Shown piece by piece: positions 14,377-22,410 of a stretch of 24,456 nt of DNA. The notes beneath the pieces are model-generated. The model searched no databases, had not been told where the DNA came from, and saw nothing but the letters and a program-made list of their open reading frames with translations. This stretch comes from JBGZFC01 sp964346495. Lineage in GTDB: Bacteria > Bacteroidota > Bacteroidia > Bacteroidales > Dysgonomonadaceae. The stretch is taken from assembly GCA_964346495.1 (NCBI GenBank), contig CAYFUW010000025.1, positions 1-24,456 of the forward strand, written 5' to 3'. A program made the position numbers and the translations under genes. Each line of letters opens with the position of its first letter. The stretch's first letter is position 1.

Positions 14377-15744
14377 ATGAGATTTCAGGTAAAAACAGTT
14401 TTCTTTTTGGCATTTATATTCATTTTAGGACAAAACGCCATTTCGCAAAACAATATTATAGACGAGATTGTATGGGTAGTTGGTGATGAAGCTATTTTAA
14501 AATCTGAAGTAGAGGAGTATCGTAAAGAAATTCTGATGCAGAATCAACGAATAGATGGTGACCCCTATTGCTTTATTCCGGAACAAATGGCTATAAACAA
14601 ACTATTTTTAGACCAGGCAAAACTAGACAGTATAGAAATCCAAGAATCAACCGTAAACAGGATGTTGGAGTATTATATCAACGAATATGTTTCGTCTGTC
14701 GGATCCGAAGCAAGGCTAGAGGAGTATTTCGGTAAAAGTATGCGTAAAATACGCGATGATTTACGCACACAAATTCGTGAACAACAACTAATACAGGGTG
14801 TTCAGGATAAACATTTCGGTTCTATATCGCTTACCCCTTCCGAGATTAGAAAGTTTTATACATCACTTCCACAAGATAGTTTACCATTTATTCCAACTAC
14901 TCTGGAAGTACAAATCATAACAAATGAGCCCAAAGTCCCTCTATCGGAAATAGATGCGGTAAAAGCCAGATTAAGAGAATATACAGATGAAATCAATAGT
15001 GGAGAACGTAGTTTTTCTACATTGGCACTTCTATATTCAGAAGACCCTTCTGCTGTGAAAGGAGGAGAATTGGGTTTTATGAATAAAGCGGGTTTTGTAC
15101 AAGAATTCTCCGACGTAGCATTTGCGCTTACCGACCCCAAAAAGGTTTCAAATATTGTAGAAACTGAGTATGGTTTCCATATCATTCAGTTAATTGAAAG
15201 AAGAGGCGATATGGCAAACTTTAGACATATTTTGCTAAAACCTAAAGTGCCTCAAGAAGAGTTGGACTCGGCTATGGTAAGGCTCGATTCTATACGCTCA
15301 AATATTGTGAATAAGAAGTTTTCGTTTGATGACGCAGCTTCATTATTATCTGCCGACAAAGACACACGCAACAACAAAGGAATTATGGTAAACTTTCACC
15401 CACGCTCACAAAATGCAGGAACTCCACGTTTCGAACTAAGCGAGTTGAACCAGGATATTGCTAAAATAGCAGGAGAAATGAAAGTTGGAGAAGTTTCCAA
15501 GCCGTTCATAATGCGAAACGAAAAAGGTAAGCAAGTTGTTGCAATAATTAAAATAACAAATAGAAATGAGGGGCACAAGGCAAATATCAATAATGACTAC
15601 CAAATAATCAAGTCTATGGCTGAAAGTGCCAAACGACAAGAATTAATGGACAAGTGGTTACAAAAGAAAATAGAAACTACCTATGTCCGTATTGACCCCG
15701 ATTGGAAAGGGTGCAATTTTAAATATTCCGGTTGGATAAAATAA
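14377..15744 (+). CDS. SurA-like periplasmic peptidylprolyl isomerase (parvulin type)
   Basis: This periplasmic chaperone and proline isomerase probably helps outer-membrane proteins fold. The 455-residue protein has a Sec signal peptide (about 1-24, ending AISQ), a SurA N-terminal helical domain (about 27-165: IDEIVWVVGDEAILKSEVEEY) and two parvulin-like domains. The first (about 175-275) contains FSTLALLYSEDPSAVKGGEL, GFMNKAGFV and the closing YGFHIIQLIERR. The second (about 281-395) begins FRHILLKP. The plan and length match E. coli SurA (428 residues), although domain activity cannot be judged by eye. It is the first gene of an operon with the OstA-like gene, 16 bp apart, which fits joint service in outer-membrane assembly. 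The symbol surA is withheld because Bacteroidota often carry several parvulin paralogues. Confidence 0.9.
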   Translation: MRFQVKTVFFLAFIFILGQNAISQNNIIDEIVWVVGDEAILKSEVEEYRKEILMQNQRIDGDPYCFIPEQMAINKLFLDQAKLDSIEIQESTVNRMLEYYINEYVSSVGSEARLEEYFGKSMRKIRDDLRTQIREQQLIQGVQDKHFGSISLTPSEIRKFYTSLPQDSLPFIPTTLEVQIITNEPKVPLSEIDAVKARLREYTDEINSGERSFSTLALLYSEDPSAVKGGELGFMNKAGFVQEFSDVAFALTDPKKVSNIVETEYGFHIIQLIERRGDMANFRHILLKPKVPQEELDSAMVRLDSIRSNIVNKKFSFDDAASLLSADKDTRNNKGIMVNFHPRSQNAGTPRFELSELNQDIAKIAGEMKVGEVSKPFIMRNEKGKQVVAIIKITNRNEGHKANINNDYQIIKSMAESAKRQELMDKWLQKKIETTYVRIDPDWKGCNFKYSGWIK

Positions 15745-15760
15745 ACAGCATTTTGTTAAA

Positions 15761-17380
15761 ATGAAAAACAGAATATTTGCATCAGTAAAATCAATTAGCA
15801 CGCTCTTTCTGAGTGTGCTTTTTGTACTTTATATGACAGCAAATACCCAACTGCCACCCAGTAATCAAAATCCGGGCAATACAAAAATAATTACTCTTAT
15901 ACAAGCTGATGAGCTACAAGGGATAAAAGAGGAAGATGCACAAATTTTAAGGGGAAATGTTGTGCTTTTTCATCAAGGTGCATACATGTATTGCGATAGT
16001 GCGTATCGATATATGTCGGAAAACTCGTTCGAGGCTTTTGGTAATGTGCAGATGGAACAAGGAGACACTATTTTCGTTTACGGTGATTATCTTTACTACG
16101 ACGGAAACACCCGATTGGCACAATTGCGCTACAACATCCGTATGGAAGACCAATACTCTACTTTGTTTACAGATAGTTTGAACTACGACAGAATAGAAAA
16201 TGTGGGATATTATTTTGAAGGCGGTATGATTGTAGATGACCGAAACGAGCTTACATCATATTGGGGACAATATAGTCCCGACACAAAAGATGCCATTTTT
16301 AGTGATAGCGTGAAACTGGTTAATGAACAATATACAATATATGCCGACACATTAAAATATAACACTGAAACACAAATAGCCAATCTTTTAGGACCATCAA
16401 CCATTGTTTCCGATAGTGGATTCATATATACAACAAACGGGTGGTACAATACCGTTACCGACGACGCAGAGCTATATAACCGTTCCGAAATTTACAGTAA
16501 AGACGGAACTAAAGTTCTTGTCGGCGACACCATTTTTTACAACCGACAAACAGGCGATGGAGAAGCTTTTGGCAGAATACATTTACAAGATTTCGAGCGA
16601 AAAGCAATCCTAAAAGGTAACTATGCCACTTACAACGAAAAATCGGAAGTTGGAATGGCTACCGACAGCGCTTATGTAATAGAGTATTCACAAAAAGACT
16701 CACTCTTCCTTCATGGCGACACATTACGATTAATGCCAGATTCAATCTATAAGGATATACATGCATATTACAATGTCAGGTTTTATAGAACTGACATACA
16801 AGGAGTTTGCGATTCAATGACTTATTCGCAAAGAGACTCAGTTCTATATATGATTGATAATCCGGTGATTTGGAATAAAAGCAACCAGGTTTTCGGAAAT
16901 ATTATCGAAATTCATATGAACGACAGTACTGTGGATAAAGCTATCGTAAAAGATTATGCATTTGCAATTCAAGACAGGCAAAACGATGAACAGTACAATC
17001 AAATAAGTGGCAAACAACTTACGGCTAGTTTCGATAATAATGAACTTAGATATGTTCTGGTGGAAGGAAGTGCCGAGTCTATATATTATCTGGTAGAAGA
17101 AGATAATACAATGATTGGTATGAACAGAACTCAAAGTCCATATTTATCAATAGATATTATGGATGATGAAGTCCAAAAAATAAAATTCTGGCCTGCAACT
17201 ACAGCAACAACCACACCACTCTCACAACTTAAAACAGGTGATGAAAAATTAAAAGGGTTTATCTGGTTACACTACTTGAGACCTATCAACAAGAACGACA
17301 TTTTCCGCTCAAATAGTCGCCAAAAAGAAGATGCTCCTATACCGCCCAGAAAGTTTTTGCGAGAGGAAACCACTGAGTAA
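15761..17380 (+). CDS. OstA/LptA-like protein, probable lipopolysaccharide transport component
   Basis: The 539-residue protein has an N-terminal hydrophobic export segment (about 10-28) and then a long beta-rich region made of recurring short units, such as LRGNVVLFHQGAYMYCDSA, ADTLKYNTETQIANLLG and ATYNEKSEVGMATDSA. This is the OstA/LptA jelly-roll pattern (layer units with GNV, D-S/T-L, Y-x-x). LptA-type proteins bridge the periplasm for lipopolysaccharide. E. coli LptA is only 185 residues; long OstA-like proteins are usual in Bacteroidota and may combine LptA-like and LptD N-terminal-like parts. No outer-membrane barrel is evident, so it is not LptD. The C-terminal 40 residues (RPINKNDIFRSNSRQKED) are polar. 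It follows the SurA-like gene in the same transcript. Confidence 0.85.
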   Translation: MKNRIFASVKSISTLFLSVLFVLYMTANTQLPPSNQNPGNTKIITLIQADELQGIKEEDAQILRGNVVLFHQGAYMYCDSAYRYMSENSFEAFGNVQMEQGDTIFVYGDYLYYDGNTRLAQLRYNIRMEDQYSTLFTDSLNYDRIENVGYYFEGGMIVDDRNELTSYWGQYSPDTKDAIFSDSVKLVNEQYTIYADTLKYNTETQIANLLGPSTIVSDSGFIYTTNGWYNTVTDDAELYNRSEIYSKDGTKVLVGDTIFYNRQTGDGEAFGRIHLQDFERKAILKGNYATYNEKSEVGMATDSAYVIEYSQKDSLFLHGDTLRLMPDSIYKDIHAYYNVRFYRTDIQGVCDSMTYSQRDSVLYMIDNPVIWNKSNQVFGNIIEIHMNDSTVDKAIVKDYAFAIQDRQNDEQYNQISGKQLTASFDNNELRYVLVEGSAESIYYLVEEDNTMIGMNRTQSPYLSIDIMDDEVQKIKFWPATTATTTPLSQLKTGDEKLKGFIWLHYLRPINKNDIFRSNSRQKEDAPIPPRKFLREETTE

Positions 17381-17400
17381 TGGCGCTCAATAAAATTATT

Positions 17401-17430
17401 TTGTAAATAGCAATTAAATATTTAAATTTG
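17401..17430 (+). promoter_or_regulatory. Promoter of the small membrane protein-mutL unit
   Basis: TTG (17401-17403) and TAAATTTG (17423-17430) are separated by 19 bp, a full Bacteroidota consensus match. It lies 134 bp before the first ATG, leaving a 5' leader that contains the 7-bp repeat array. Confidence 0.6.
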
Positions 17431-17463
17431 TAAACAACTAATTAGCTATTGCCGATAGGTGAT

Positions 17464-17498
17464 AAATCATAAATCCGAAATCGAAAATCGCAAATAGT
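17464..17498. repeat. Five-unit 7-bp tandem repeat (AAATCNN)
   Basis: Five consecutive 7-bp units read AAATCAT, AAATCCG, AAATCGA, AAATCGC and AAATAGT. The first five bases are constant except in the last unit. The array lies in the leader between the mapped promoter and the 17565 start codon. Confidence 0.75.
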
Positions 17499-17502
17499 AT
17501 CG

Positions 17503-17532
17503 TCTTGTCTCTTGACTCTTGCGTCTTTATTC
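17503..17532. repeat. Dispersed CTTGACTCT/GTCTTTATT repeat
   Basis: CTTGACTCTTGCGTCTTTAT at 17511-17530 resembles 2799-2824, where CTTGACTCT and TGTCTTTATT flank a short insertion. Both copies sit in intergenic DNA next to other repeats, so this looks like a dispersed element, not a gene part. Confidence 0.45.
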
Positions 17533-17564
17533 TATATATTGAACATTTAAAACAACAAAACGAA

Positions 17565-17891
17565 ATGAGTATATTCTTTTTTTATAATAATCGTAAACCA
17601 CGAAAATTCAACTACCAACCAATTCTTTTCGATGCGAAAGAGGAGGAGCGACAAGCTCGTTTGAAAAAACGAATCAGAGAGATAAAAAAAGAGATGAACA
17701 TTGAAGTAGAAGACGAACCAACTGCACAAAAAACGGATTTTAAAGAATCCTTTTTAGCTGAATCAAAACATCTGAAAAAGAGAAAAGCCCGTGAAGAGTC
17801 TGGCGACAAACCATTTTTTACGAATAACAGATCTCTCATTTTAATAATCTTAGCACTACTAGTACTATTTTATCTACTTTTCTTAAGATAA
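17565..17891 (+). CDS. Small single-pass membrane protein of unknown function
   Basis: I do not recognise a named family with a known role. The 108-residue protein has an aromatic, basic N-terminus (MSIFFFYNNRKPRKFNYQPI), then an acidic and basic charged helix (about 25-50, KEEERQARLKKRIREIKKEM), a polar middle and one C-terminal membrane segment (residues 89-107, SLILIILALLVLFYLLFL). It should be a tail-anchored or single-pass inner-membrane protein with most of the chain cytoplasmic. I recall similar short RKPRxFxYxP proteins next to mutL in other Bacteroidota, so it is probably a genuine conserved gene. A non-ATG start at 17505 would add 20 residues drawn from the repeat-containing leader; the ATG at 17565 is better. 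It ends 3 bp before mutL, so the two are co-transcribed. Confidence 0.75.
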   Translation: MSIFFFYNNRKPRKFNYQPILFDAKEEERQARLKKRIREIKKEMNIEVEDEPTAQKTDFKESFLAESKHLKKRKAREESGDKPFFTNNRSLILIILALLVLFYLLFLR

Positions 17892-17894
17892 AAC

Positions 17895-19715
17895 ATGACT
17901 GATATTATACATTTATTACCTGATTCTATTGCAAACCAAATTGCAGCCGGAGAAGTAATACAACGACCTGCTTCTGTGGTAAAAGAACTCGTTGAAAATG
18001 CCATCGATGCCGAAGCCACAAACATACAAATCATTATTAAAGATGCCGGGCGCACACTTATCCAAATTATAGATAATGGAAAAGGCATGAGCGCCACTGA
18101 TGCACGAATGGCTTTTGAAAGACATGCTACATCGAAAATAAAAACAGCCGATGACCTTTTCAGCCTTCATACCATGGGATTTAGAGGTGAAGCACTGGCA
18201 TCGATAGCCGCAATTGCTCATATCGAACTTAAAAGTAGAAGGGAAGAGGATGAAATAGGTACATATTTAGAGATAAAAGGCTCACTTTTTGAAAAACAAG
18301 AGGTTATTGCTTGTGCTGCAGGAACATGTATATCGGTAAAAAATATTTTCTATAATGTTCCGGCAAGACGAAAATTTTTAAAATCGAACGAAGTTGAACG
18401 TCGAAACATTTTCAATGAAATAGAGAGAATAGCACTGGTTTATCCTAATATCGAGTTCACTTTAATAGAAAATGATATACAAACACTTTATCTGCCAGCT
18501 TCGAATTTACGCCAACGGATTCTGCATTTGGAGGGTAAAAACGTGAACCAACAACTTATAGAAATCCAGGAAGATACCACTCTGGCAAAAATATACGGTT
18601 ATATTGCCGACCCGCAATATGCAAAAAAGAGCAGAGCAAAACAATTCTTTTTTGTAAATAACAGATATATCAGACATCCATATTTTCATAGGGCAGTAAT
18701 GACCGCTTACGAACCTCTGATTGCGCCTAACGAAAATCCAAACTACTTCATCTATTTCGAGGTAGATCCTGAAACAATTGATGTAAATATACATCCCACC
18801 AAAACAGAGGTAAAATTTGAAAACGAACAGGCTCTTTGGCAAATCCTGATGGTTACTGCAAAGGAAGCTTTGGGAAAATTCAATGCAGTGCCTAGTATCG
18901 ATTTTGATACTGCAGATGCGCCAGATATCCCGGTTTTTGACCCGTCAAAAACTCCTTCGATGCCAAAAATTAATCTGAACCCAAACTATAATCCTTTTGG
19001 CACAACTAAGAAAAAAGAACTTCCTTCTTTCGATTGGGAAACGCTATACAAAGGTTTTAAACAAGAAAAAGACAATCAGCCTACTATACAACCGGAGGAG
19101 AAACAAACCGACATCTTCTCTTCTAAAGAGGATGACACTGATTTTCAACACGTATCGCCGATTCACTATCAATACAAACAGAGATATATACTCACATCGA
19201 TAAAATCGGGTTTGATGATTATTGACCAACGTCGGGCACATATCCGAATTCTGTTTGAACGTTTTATAAAAAGGATTCAAGAGAGAAAAGGCTCATCGCA
19301 AAGATTACTGTTTCCCGATATGCTTGAGTTCAACAACGAAGAAGCCATAACTCTCAAACTAATACTGGACGATTTGGAAGCATTGGGATTCGAAATTAAC
19401 GATATGGGAAACAACTCGTATGCGGTACATGCCGTTCCTTCGGAGATAAACAATATAAATCCGACAGCTCTTATTAAAAAGGTGATTGACAACAGCATAG
19501 AAACAGGTATGGATGCAAAAACCGAAATCAGAGAGTCTCTTGCTCTGTCGATGGCAAACTTTGTAGCTATCCCATCGGAGAAAGCATTAACCGAAGAGGA
19601 GATGTTGTTGCTTGTAAGTGAACTGTTTGCTTGCAAAATTACCAACCATACACCCGATGGCAGGACAATAATATCGGTTATTTCTGATGAAGAGATAGAG
19701 AAAAAGATGAAATAG
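17895..19715 (+). CDS. mutL: DNA mismatch repair protein MutL
   Basis: MutL couples mismatch recognition by MutS to strand incision and removal. The 606-residue protein has the GHKL ATPase domain at 1-330 with ELVENAIDAEA (31-41, Glu31 and Asn35), IIDNGKGM (58-65, Asp60), RHATSK (76-81) and GFRGEALASIAA (95-106). A transducer domain ends near IHPTKTEVKF, a variable linker spans about 335-425, and a C-terminal dimerisation domain follows (about 425-606). The endonuclease motifs of nicking MutL proteins are degenerate: DQHAxxE is read as DQRRAHI (444-450) and CPHGRP as TPDGRT (586-591). This suggests no intrinsic nuclease, unlike B. subtilis MutL. Translation starts 3 bp after the small membrane protein gene. 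No mutS is in the window. Confidence 0.96.
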   Translation: MTDIIHLLPDSIANQIAAGEVIQRPASVVKELVENAIDAEATNIQIIIKDAGRTLIQIIDNGKGMSATDARMAFERHATSKIKTADDLFSLHTMGFRGEALASIAAIAHIELKSRREEDEIGTYLEIKGSLFEKQEVIACAAGTCISVKNIFYNVPARRKFLKSNEVERRNIFNEIERIALVYPNIEFTLIENDIQTLYLPASNLRQRILHLEGKNVNQQLIEIQEDTTLAKIYGYIADPQYAKKSRAKQFFFVNNRYIRHPYFHRAVMTAYEPLIAPNENPNYFIYFEVDPETIDVNIHPTKTEVKFENEQALWQILMVTAKEALGKFNAVPSIDFDTADAPDIPVFDPSKTPSMPKINLNPNYNPFGTTKKKELPSFDWETLYKGFKQEKDNQPTIQPEEKQTDIFSSKEDDTDFQHVSPIHYQYKQRYILTSIKSGLMIIDQRRAHIRILFERFIKRIQERKGSSQRLLFPDMLEFNNEEAITLKLILDDLEALGFEINDMGNNSYAVHAVPSEINNINPTALIKKVIDNSIETGMDAKTEIRESLALSMANFVAIPSEKALTEEEMLLLVSELFACKITNHTPDGRTIISVISDEEIEKKMK

Positions 19716-19813
19716 ATTTGACTTAAAATAATAAATCAGTAGAAATCTCTATCAAAAAAACACCTTTTTAGTTAAAAAATAGTTTTCCTGTATAGTTTAC
19801 TAAAAAAAACATA

Positions 19814-19821
19814 TAACTTTG
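19814..19821 (+). promoter_or_regulatory. Candidate -7 box for the first TlpA-like gene
   Basis: TAACTTTG matches TAnnTTTG, 32 bp before the ATG at 19854. The wider ATATAACTTTG string is shared with the promoter of the second paralogue. A -33 TTG is not evident. Confidence 0.5.
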
Positions 19822-19853
19822 TTTGTTGTATTAATATTAAAAATCAATTGAAC

Positions 19854-20996
19854 ATGAAAAAGTTATCCTTCCTTTTAATGTCAGTACTACTTTTCGTAGC
19901 TTGTGAAAATAAGTACGTTATTTCTGGTGAAGTTAAGAACCAAAATCTTGACGGGAAAAAAATATATCTACTATCTCCAACAGATGAGTATAATGTGTAT
20001 GAAAAAACAGACTCTACCATAATTGAGAACAACTCGTTTACTTTCGAAGGAACATTTGAAACAGAAATCATGTCCATAAAAGCCTTATTGGTTGAAGGTG
20101 AAGAGTATAGTGTAATTCACAATCCTTCTCCATATAATAGAATGCTGGTACTGGAACTGGGAACATATCAGTTTGTTTTAGATACTATATGTTCTATAAA
20201 AACTGAAGATTTAAGCCTGGGAATGAACAACAGACTAAATAGCGTCAAAGAAACTTATGCAATATATTATTCCGAATGGGATAAAATCAACGACCTGATA
20301 AGAGAACATCGAAATAATGGTACATTAACAGATTCGCTGATAATAGAATTCGATAACGCCTACAATAAATTAGAAGAAGATCTTGATAATTTCATGTTCA
20401 AATTCGTAAAAGATAATATAGCAAACCCTTTAGGAGAATACATGTTTTTTGAAGTGAATTTTACAATTGAACAAAAAGAGGAGATTTTGAAGTTTGCCAG
20501 TGAAGATTTCAGGTCGAAAGAGAAAATTAAAAATATACTTGAAGAGATAGAAAGATACAACAAAGTGAAGGTAGGACAAAAGTTTACCGATTTCACAATG
20601 AAAGATATTAACAACAGTGACATATCATTGTCTGACTTTGCCGGAAAAGGAGATGTGGTTTTGGTTGAATTTTGGGCTGCATGGTGTCCGCCGTGTATCA
20701 CAAGAGACCTGCCATACTTGATAGACGCTTACGACAAATACAAAGATAAAGGTTTTGTAATAGTAGGAGTTTCAATTGATGAGGATAAAAACAGATGGAT
20801 AAAAGCAATAAATGATAATAATATCCCATGGGCACAAATGTGTCAAGAAAAAGAAAATATAAATATGATTCAAAAGCTTTATGCCTTCAATTACATTTCA
20901 TTTAAAGTATTGATCGATGGAGAAGGCATCATTATTGCCCGAGATTTTGATTGTGAAGAATTAGATGGAAAATTAGCAGAAATTTTTGGAGAATAA
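19854..20996 (+). CDS. TlpA-like thioredoxin-fold lipoprotein, copy 1 (CPPC, cis-proline lost)
   Basis: The 380-residue protein has a lipoprotein signal (LLFVAC, lipidated Cys17), a DUF4369-like beta domain (about 22-115), a helical middle (about 125-235) and a C-terminal TlpA/AhpC-TSA thioredoxin domain (about 238-380). It should sit in the periplasm or at the outer membrane and handle thiol-disulfide exchange. The active site is WAAWCPPC (Cys278, Cys281). Two features are abnormal: one residue is added after the second Cys compared with copy 2, and the near-invariant cis-proline is Ser349 (YISFKVLID against YIPYTVLID). This argues for altered substrate handling, or loss of normal reductase function. 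A TTG codon 6 bp upstream in frame is a poorer start than this ATG. Confidence 0.88.
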   Translation: MKKLSFLLMSVLLFVACENKYVISGEVKNQNLDGKKIYLLSPTDEYNVYEKTDSTIIENNSFTFEGTFETEIMSIKALLVEGEEYSVIHNPSPYNRMLVLELGTYQFVLDTICSIKTEDLSLGMNNRLNSVKETYAIYYSEWDKINDLIREHRNNGTLTDSLIIEFDNAYNKLEEDLDNFMFKFVKDNIANPLGEYMFFEVNFTIEQKEEILKFASEDFRSKEKIKNILEEIERYNKVKVGQKFTDFTMKDINNSDISLSDFAGKGDVVLVEFWAAWCPPCITRDLPYLIDAYDKYKDKGFVIVGVSIDEDKNRWIKAINDNNIPWAQMCQEKENINMIQKLYAFNYISFKVLIDGEGIIIARDFDCEELDGKLAEIFGE

Positions 20997-21097
20997 CATT
21001 ATTCGTAAATCACAATTAATCCGATTCAAGTTGTTTTTATAAAAACCTATTTTCAATTAAAAAAACTATTTATGCACTTGAGTATAAATATTTGATA

Positions 21098-21105
21098 TAA
21101 CTTTG
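21098..21105 (+). promoter_or_regulatory. Candidate -7 box for the second TlpA-like gene
   Basis: TAACTTTG lies 32 bp before the ATG at 21138, the same distance as in copy 1. A TTG at 21078-21080 gives a 17-bp spacer, slightly short. The shared box suggests that the promoter was duplicated with the gene. Confidence 0.5.
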
Positions 21106-21137
21106 CACCATATTTTTAAAAATAAAATTTATCAATC

Positions 21138-22277
21138 ATGAGAAAATTATCCATTCTTTTAATGACTGCACTTATTTTCGTGGCTTGCGATAATAACAGT
21201 TACAAAATCACAGGTGAAGTAAAGAACCAAGATCTAAACGGCAAGAAAGTTTATTTAATGAAGCCGACAGATGAATATAACGTTTACGAAAAAACAGACT
21301 CTGCAATAATAGAGAATAATGCATTTACCTTTGAAGGAATTGTAGATTCACTTGCATCTGTACAAGCTCTATTGGTTGAAGGTGAAGAGTATAATGCAAT
21401 TCACAAACCTATTGGATACAACAGAATGCTTGTAGTTGAACCGGGAAAATTCAAATTTGTTTTGGACACTATTTGTTCAATAAGCGCAGAAGGTAAGAGC
21501 AACGGGCTAAACACAAAATTCAACACTATAAAAGAGAAATATGCATCATTTTTTGAAGAAGCAAATAAAATTGCTGACCTAAGAGTAGAACATCTCAATA
21601 ATGAAACTCTTACCGATTCTATAAGTGCAGAATTAGATAAAGCCAGTAGCGAACTGTATGAAAATTATGAAGTATTTATATTAGATTTTATCAAAACAAA
21701 TATTACAAACCCACTAGGAGAATATCTTTTCTTTAACCAAAGTTTTTCTTACGAACAATATGAAGAGATAATAAACGTGGCTAATGAAAACTTTAAGTCG
21801 AAAGATAAAGTAAAATCTATTATTGAAGCGATAGACAGATATCATAAAGTAAAGGTAGGCGAAAAGTATATCGACTTTACAATGAAGGATCCAAAAGACC
21901 AGGATATCTCTTTATCTCAATTCGTAGGAAAAGCAGATGTAATTTTGATCGATTTTTGGGCTGCGTGGTGTGGACCATGTGTCAGAGAACTACCAAATCT
22001 GGTTGCAGCATATGCCAAATATAAAGATAAAGGTTTTGAAATAGTAGGAGTTTCTTTGGATAACGATAAAGAAAAATGGCTCAATATGATTAAAGAAGCC
22101 AATATGACCTGGCCACAAATGTCAGAACTAAACGGTTGGGAAACTGAAGTTGTAGAAACTTACGCTTTTAGATATATCCCATATACAGTGTTAATAGACA
22201 AAGAAGGAACAATTATTGCCCGTGAATTAAGAGGTGAAGAGTTAGATAAAAAATTACAAGAGATTTTTGGTGAATAA
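21138..22277 (+). CDS. TlpA-like thioredoxin-fold lipoprotein, copy 2 (CGPC)
   Basis: This 379-residue paralogue of the preceding gene has the same order: lipobox IFVAC (Cys17), DUF4369-like domain (about 23-115), helical middle and TlpA-like thioredoxin domain (about 238-379). Here the active site is the standard WAAWCGPC (Cys278, Cys281) and the cis-proline is present (Pro348 in YIPYTVLID), so it should be a competent periplasmic thiol-disulfide reductase. By eye about half the residues match copy 1, with long identical blocks such as PTDEYNVYEKTDS. The two genes are 141 bp apart, each with a similar -7 box, so they may be transcribed separately. A terminator hairpin follows. The electron donor (DsbD/CcdA type) is not in the window. 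Confidence 0.92.
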   Translation: MRKLSILLMTALIFVACDNNSYKITGEVKNQDLNGKKVYLMKPTDEYNVYEKTDSAIIENNAFTFEGIVDSLASVQALLVEGEEYNAIHKPIGYNRMLVVEPGKFKFVLDTICSISAEGKSNGLNTKFNTIKEKYASFFEEANKIADLRVEHLNNETLTDSISAELDKASSELYENYEVFILDFIKTNITNPLGEYLFFNQSFSYEQYEEIINVANENFKSKDKVKSIIEAIDRYHKVKVGEKYIDFTMKDPKDQDISLSQFVGKADVILIDFWAAWCGPCVRELPNLVAAYAKYKDKGFEIVGVSLDNDKEKWLNMIKEANMTWPQMSELNGWETEVVETYAFRYIPYTVLIDKEGTIIARELRGEELDKKLQEIFGE

Positions 22278-22296
22278 AACATCCCAAAATTCTTAT

Positions 22297-22341
22297 TTTA
22301 CAGACGTAAGCCACTTAATGTAGCTTGCGTCTGTAAATTTT
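22297..22341 (+). terminator. Terminator after the TlpA-like pair
   Basis: TTTACAGACGTAAGC (22297-22311) pairs with 22323-22337 around an 11-nt loop: 15 bp with one G-T wobble. TTTT follows at 22338-22341. It lies 20 bp after the copy 2 stop. Confidence 0.85.
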
Positions 22342-22386
22342 ATAACAGTAGTATGAAATTTCTTTTTAGTTTGTGAAATTATTAAT

Positions 22387-22394
22387 TATTTTTG
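22387..22394 (+). promoter_or_regulatory. Candidate -7 box for the amidase-mlaD unit
   Basis: TATTTTTG matches TAnnTTTG, 16 bp before the ATG at 22411. The nearest TTG (22371-22373) is only 13 bp away, so the -33 half is doubtful. Confidence 0.45.
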
Positions 22395-22410
22395 CAGAAA
22401 AGAATATATC

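Noticed and set aside
17464..17498. CRISPR-like array
   Set aside because: Units are 7 bp with no spacers; this is a simple tandem repeat.
17505..17564. N-terminal extension of the small membrane protein
   Set aside because: It uses a non-ATG start and its codons lie in the dispersed intergenic repeat.
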